Below are positions 5,704 through 7,375 of a DNA stretch of 7,375 nt, piece after piece (position 1 is the first letter of the stretch; every line of letters starts with the position of its first letter). The DNA lies in the NCBI GenBank assembly GCA_016874315.1, contig VGTX01000051.1:1-7375 (forward strand), read 5' to 3'. The position numbers and the translations under genes were made by a program. This stretch comes from Gammaproteobacteria bacterium (lineage in GTDB: Bacteria; Pseudomonadota; Gammaproteobacteria; Berkiellales; Berkiellaceae). The notes beneath the pieces are model-generated. The model did not search any database, was not told the DNA's origin, and saw nothing but the letters and a program-made list of their open reading frames with translations.

Positions 5704-7332
5704 TTAGAATGAGTAGTCAGCGCGTAGGCGGATGTTTTGAACACTGCGGTAGTTGAGGGAATCAACGTATGCAGATCCGGAAGCCATGCGTTGGAACTCG
5801 TAGTTACGTTGTTCGTATTCTGCTTTAATGACAGCATTTTCGCAAAGGTAATAGTTCAATCCAATTGCATAACCAGTCACTTTCTCTTCGAAAGCAACAT
5901 CATCTGAAGCAACAATTTGACCACTTTGGGAGTTGTCAACAAAAAGCTCAAGAGCGTTTTGTAAAGAACCAGCATGATTTACTGATGCAAGAAGTAATGA
6001 TGGGTTTGCAGCTTGTATTGGAGATCCAGATGTATTGAAATCTTGGTTGCCTGGGTGGTTAAGCAATGCAAGAACGTTTTGACGTGTTTCTTTGCCATAA
6101 CGTGCAACAATTTCAAGACCAGCTTGGTTTTCACGAAGCTTCACTCCGCTCACAACAGCCTGACCTGCATCGAATTTGTAGCTATCGCCCATAATGAGGT
6201 ATCCACCTTCAATCCAGAAAGCATTAGCTTTGCCATCTTCGTTGAATACTTGAGCAGCTGCATTATATGAACTGTTGGAATTATACAATGCATTTGTATC
6301 ATTTTTGAGGGTCTGCCACTCGTAACCCACGTTTACCTGGAATGCGCCAAATACAGCAGATCCATCAACCGCATAGTTTTGTAGGTGGTTGAATGAAGAA
6401 ATGGAGTATGTTGGCTGTGTGTAGGAAGATCCACTGGTAGCTCCTAACTGTCCAACGGTAATAACTGCTACTGGAGCATTTAATGGAGCTTGGTTATATC
6501 CAATTCCAATTCCGTAGGAAGTGCTTGCATTCATTTTATGAGCGAAGCTTAAACGTCCACCATATCCAAGGCGTAGACTCTTAGCATTATAGTTTGATGC
6601 TGCAAATTGAGCATCTGCATCTGCTACAAAGGCACTTTGGAATGCTGCAAGTGAGCTAGTACTTACAGAGCCGGACTGCTGAAGCGCATCTGCAACTGCT
6701 GGTAGGCTGTCAATATTACGCATATTGGTTTGTTGCCATACACCGAAGGAGTATCCAACAGGACCAGCTTTTCCATCAATCGAGAATCCTGCATGGTCAC
6801 CAGCATAGGAAACAACTGTTCCAATTGTGGTGTTGTTTGGATATTGACCAATGAATGGCTTGTAATATAGGCGATCGGAAGTAATTTCTGGGCAACCAAT
6901 ACGTCCGAAGGAGATATTGATGTTCTCAATTCCTGACCAGGTGACATAAGCACGTGCAAAGTTTGCAGACATATCGTTTACAAATGATGCATAGGTAAGG
7001 AATGGGAAGTTATCGCTGCTTCCGTATGTTGCTAGGTATCCCGATGGCTCAAGATTTAATTGTGAATTTTCGAATTCTTTCACTTCAAGACGAAGACCGT
7101 ATGTCCAGTTTTTCGCTACATCACCTTGCATGTCAAGACGAGCACGCGAGATAAAGAGATTATCTGGAGCTTCGTTAGCATCGCCAACGGAAACGTCAGC
7201 GTTGTTTTTTTGTGATGTTGTGAAACGTGCATCAAAGCGGATCTCGCCGTTTACAGTGTTAGCAGCTAAAGCAAGTGAAGATACAGTTGCTAGACCCAAC
7301 AGAGCTAGACGAGAAAGTGTTGTATTTCTCAT
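5704..7332 (-). CDS. Outer-membrane porin, phosphate-selective (OprO/OprP-like) family, first paralog
   Basis: Predicted 542-residue outer-membrane beta-barrel channel. The Sec signal peptide is MRNTTLSRLALLGLATVSS..., with an ALA-A cleavage site after residue 23, and the last residue is Phe (LRADYSF), the normal beta-barrel assembly signal. Family-like points are SRARLD (62-67) followed by the W.Y..RLE strand, a VTW strand (130-132), GYSFGVW (193-199), LEIVARYG (406-413) and the GLNYYL...IKAEYE penultimate hairpin. It is longer than its paralog at 3337-4731, mainly through loops rich in Ala, Ser and Asn (about 205-255 and 425-480). Two cysteines remain in the mature chain (147, 497), which is uncommon for porins. 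GGGAGA lies 8 nt upstream of the start. A strong terminator follows, so it is probably transcribed alone; its promoter is beyond the window edge. Substrate selectivity cannot be read from the sequence. Confidence 0.87.
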   Translation of the reverse strand: MRNTTLSRLALLGLATVSSLALAANTVNGEIRFDARFTTSQKNNADVSVGDANEAPDNLFISRARLDMQGDVAKNWTYGLRLEVKEFENSQLNLEPSGYLATYGSSDNFPFLTYASFVNDMSANFARAYVTWSGIENINISFGRIGCPEITSDRLYYKPFIGQYPNNTTIGTVVSYAGDHAGFSIDGKAGPVGYSFGVWQQTNMRNIDSLPAVADALQQSGSVSTSSLAAFQSAFVADADAQFAASNYNAKSLRLGYGGRLSFAHKMNASTSYGIGIGYNQAPLNAPVAVITVGQLGATSGSSYTQPTYSISSFNHLQNYAVDGSAVFGAFQVNVGYEWQTLKNDTNALYNSNSSYNAAAQVFNEDGKANAFWIEGGYLIMGDSYKFDAGQAVVSGVKLRENQAGLEIVARYGKETRQNVLALLNHPGNQDFNTSGSPIQAANPSLLLASVNHAGSLQNALELFVDNSQSGQIVASDDVAFEEKVTGYAIGLNYYLCENAVIKAEYEQRNYEFQRMASGSAYVDSLNYRSVQNIRLRADYSF

Positions 7333-7340
7333 GAATAATC

Positions 7341-7362
7341 TCTCCCAATTTGTTGAAACAAA
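7341..7362 (-). promoter_or_regulatory. Leader of the first porin: ribosome binding site and small palindrome
   Basis: GGGAGA (7346-7341, minus strand) precedes the porin ATG by 8 nt. Just upstream is a perfect 6-bp inverted repeat, TTTGTT and AACAAA, with a 2-base spacer (7349-7362). The first is a credible ribosome binding site. The second is short and A/T-rich and may be chance. Confidence 0.45.
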
Positions 7363-7375
7363 CTTCCTAATATTT

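Noticed and set aside
6663..6959. 98-residue minus-strand frame inside the first porin
   Set aside because: It is a shifted-frame shadow of the porin, with no ribosome binding site or domain.

Overview
The window looks like a Gram-negative, probably gammaproteobacterial chromosome of moderate GC (low-to-mid 40s % by eye). It encodes two outer-membrane porins, an MlaA-type lipoprotein and a type I secretion exporter. The genus cannot be fixed from the sequence. A Legionellales/Coxiellaceae-like host fits the GC and the gene types, but that is a guess. All five genes are on the minus strand, so transcription runs from high to low coordinates. No RNA genes, mobile elements or CRISPR arrays were seen, and no gap between genes exceeds about 140 bases.

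Layout in transcription order. (1) 7332-5704 is a 542-aa porin resembling the phosphate-selective OprO/OprP family, closed by a strong hairpin terminator at 5639-5675. (2) 5605-4838 is an MlaA/VacJ lipoprotein, followed after 106 bp by a second, diverged porin of the same family (4731-3337, 464 aa). This unit ends in a perfect 10-bp stem terminator at 3272-3302. (3) 3202-2063 is a receiver-PP2C (SpoIIE/RsbU-type) phosphatase. Its stop codon overlaps the start of an LssB/LapB-family type I secretion permease-ATPase (2066 to beyond base 1), which is cut by the window edge.

Two themes stand out. First, mlaA sits between two paralogous porins; MlaA of E. coli works bound to porin trimers, so a dedicated MlaA-porin partnership is plausible. 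Second, the phosphatase is translationally coupled to the exporter, and its receiver domain has Glu where the phospho-accepting Asp should be. That suggests partner-switching control of protein export or adhesion that does not depend on a conventional kinase. The exporter's substrate, its HlyD and TolC partners and the phosphatase's target are all outside the window.
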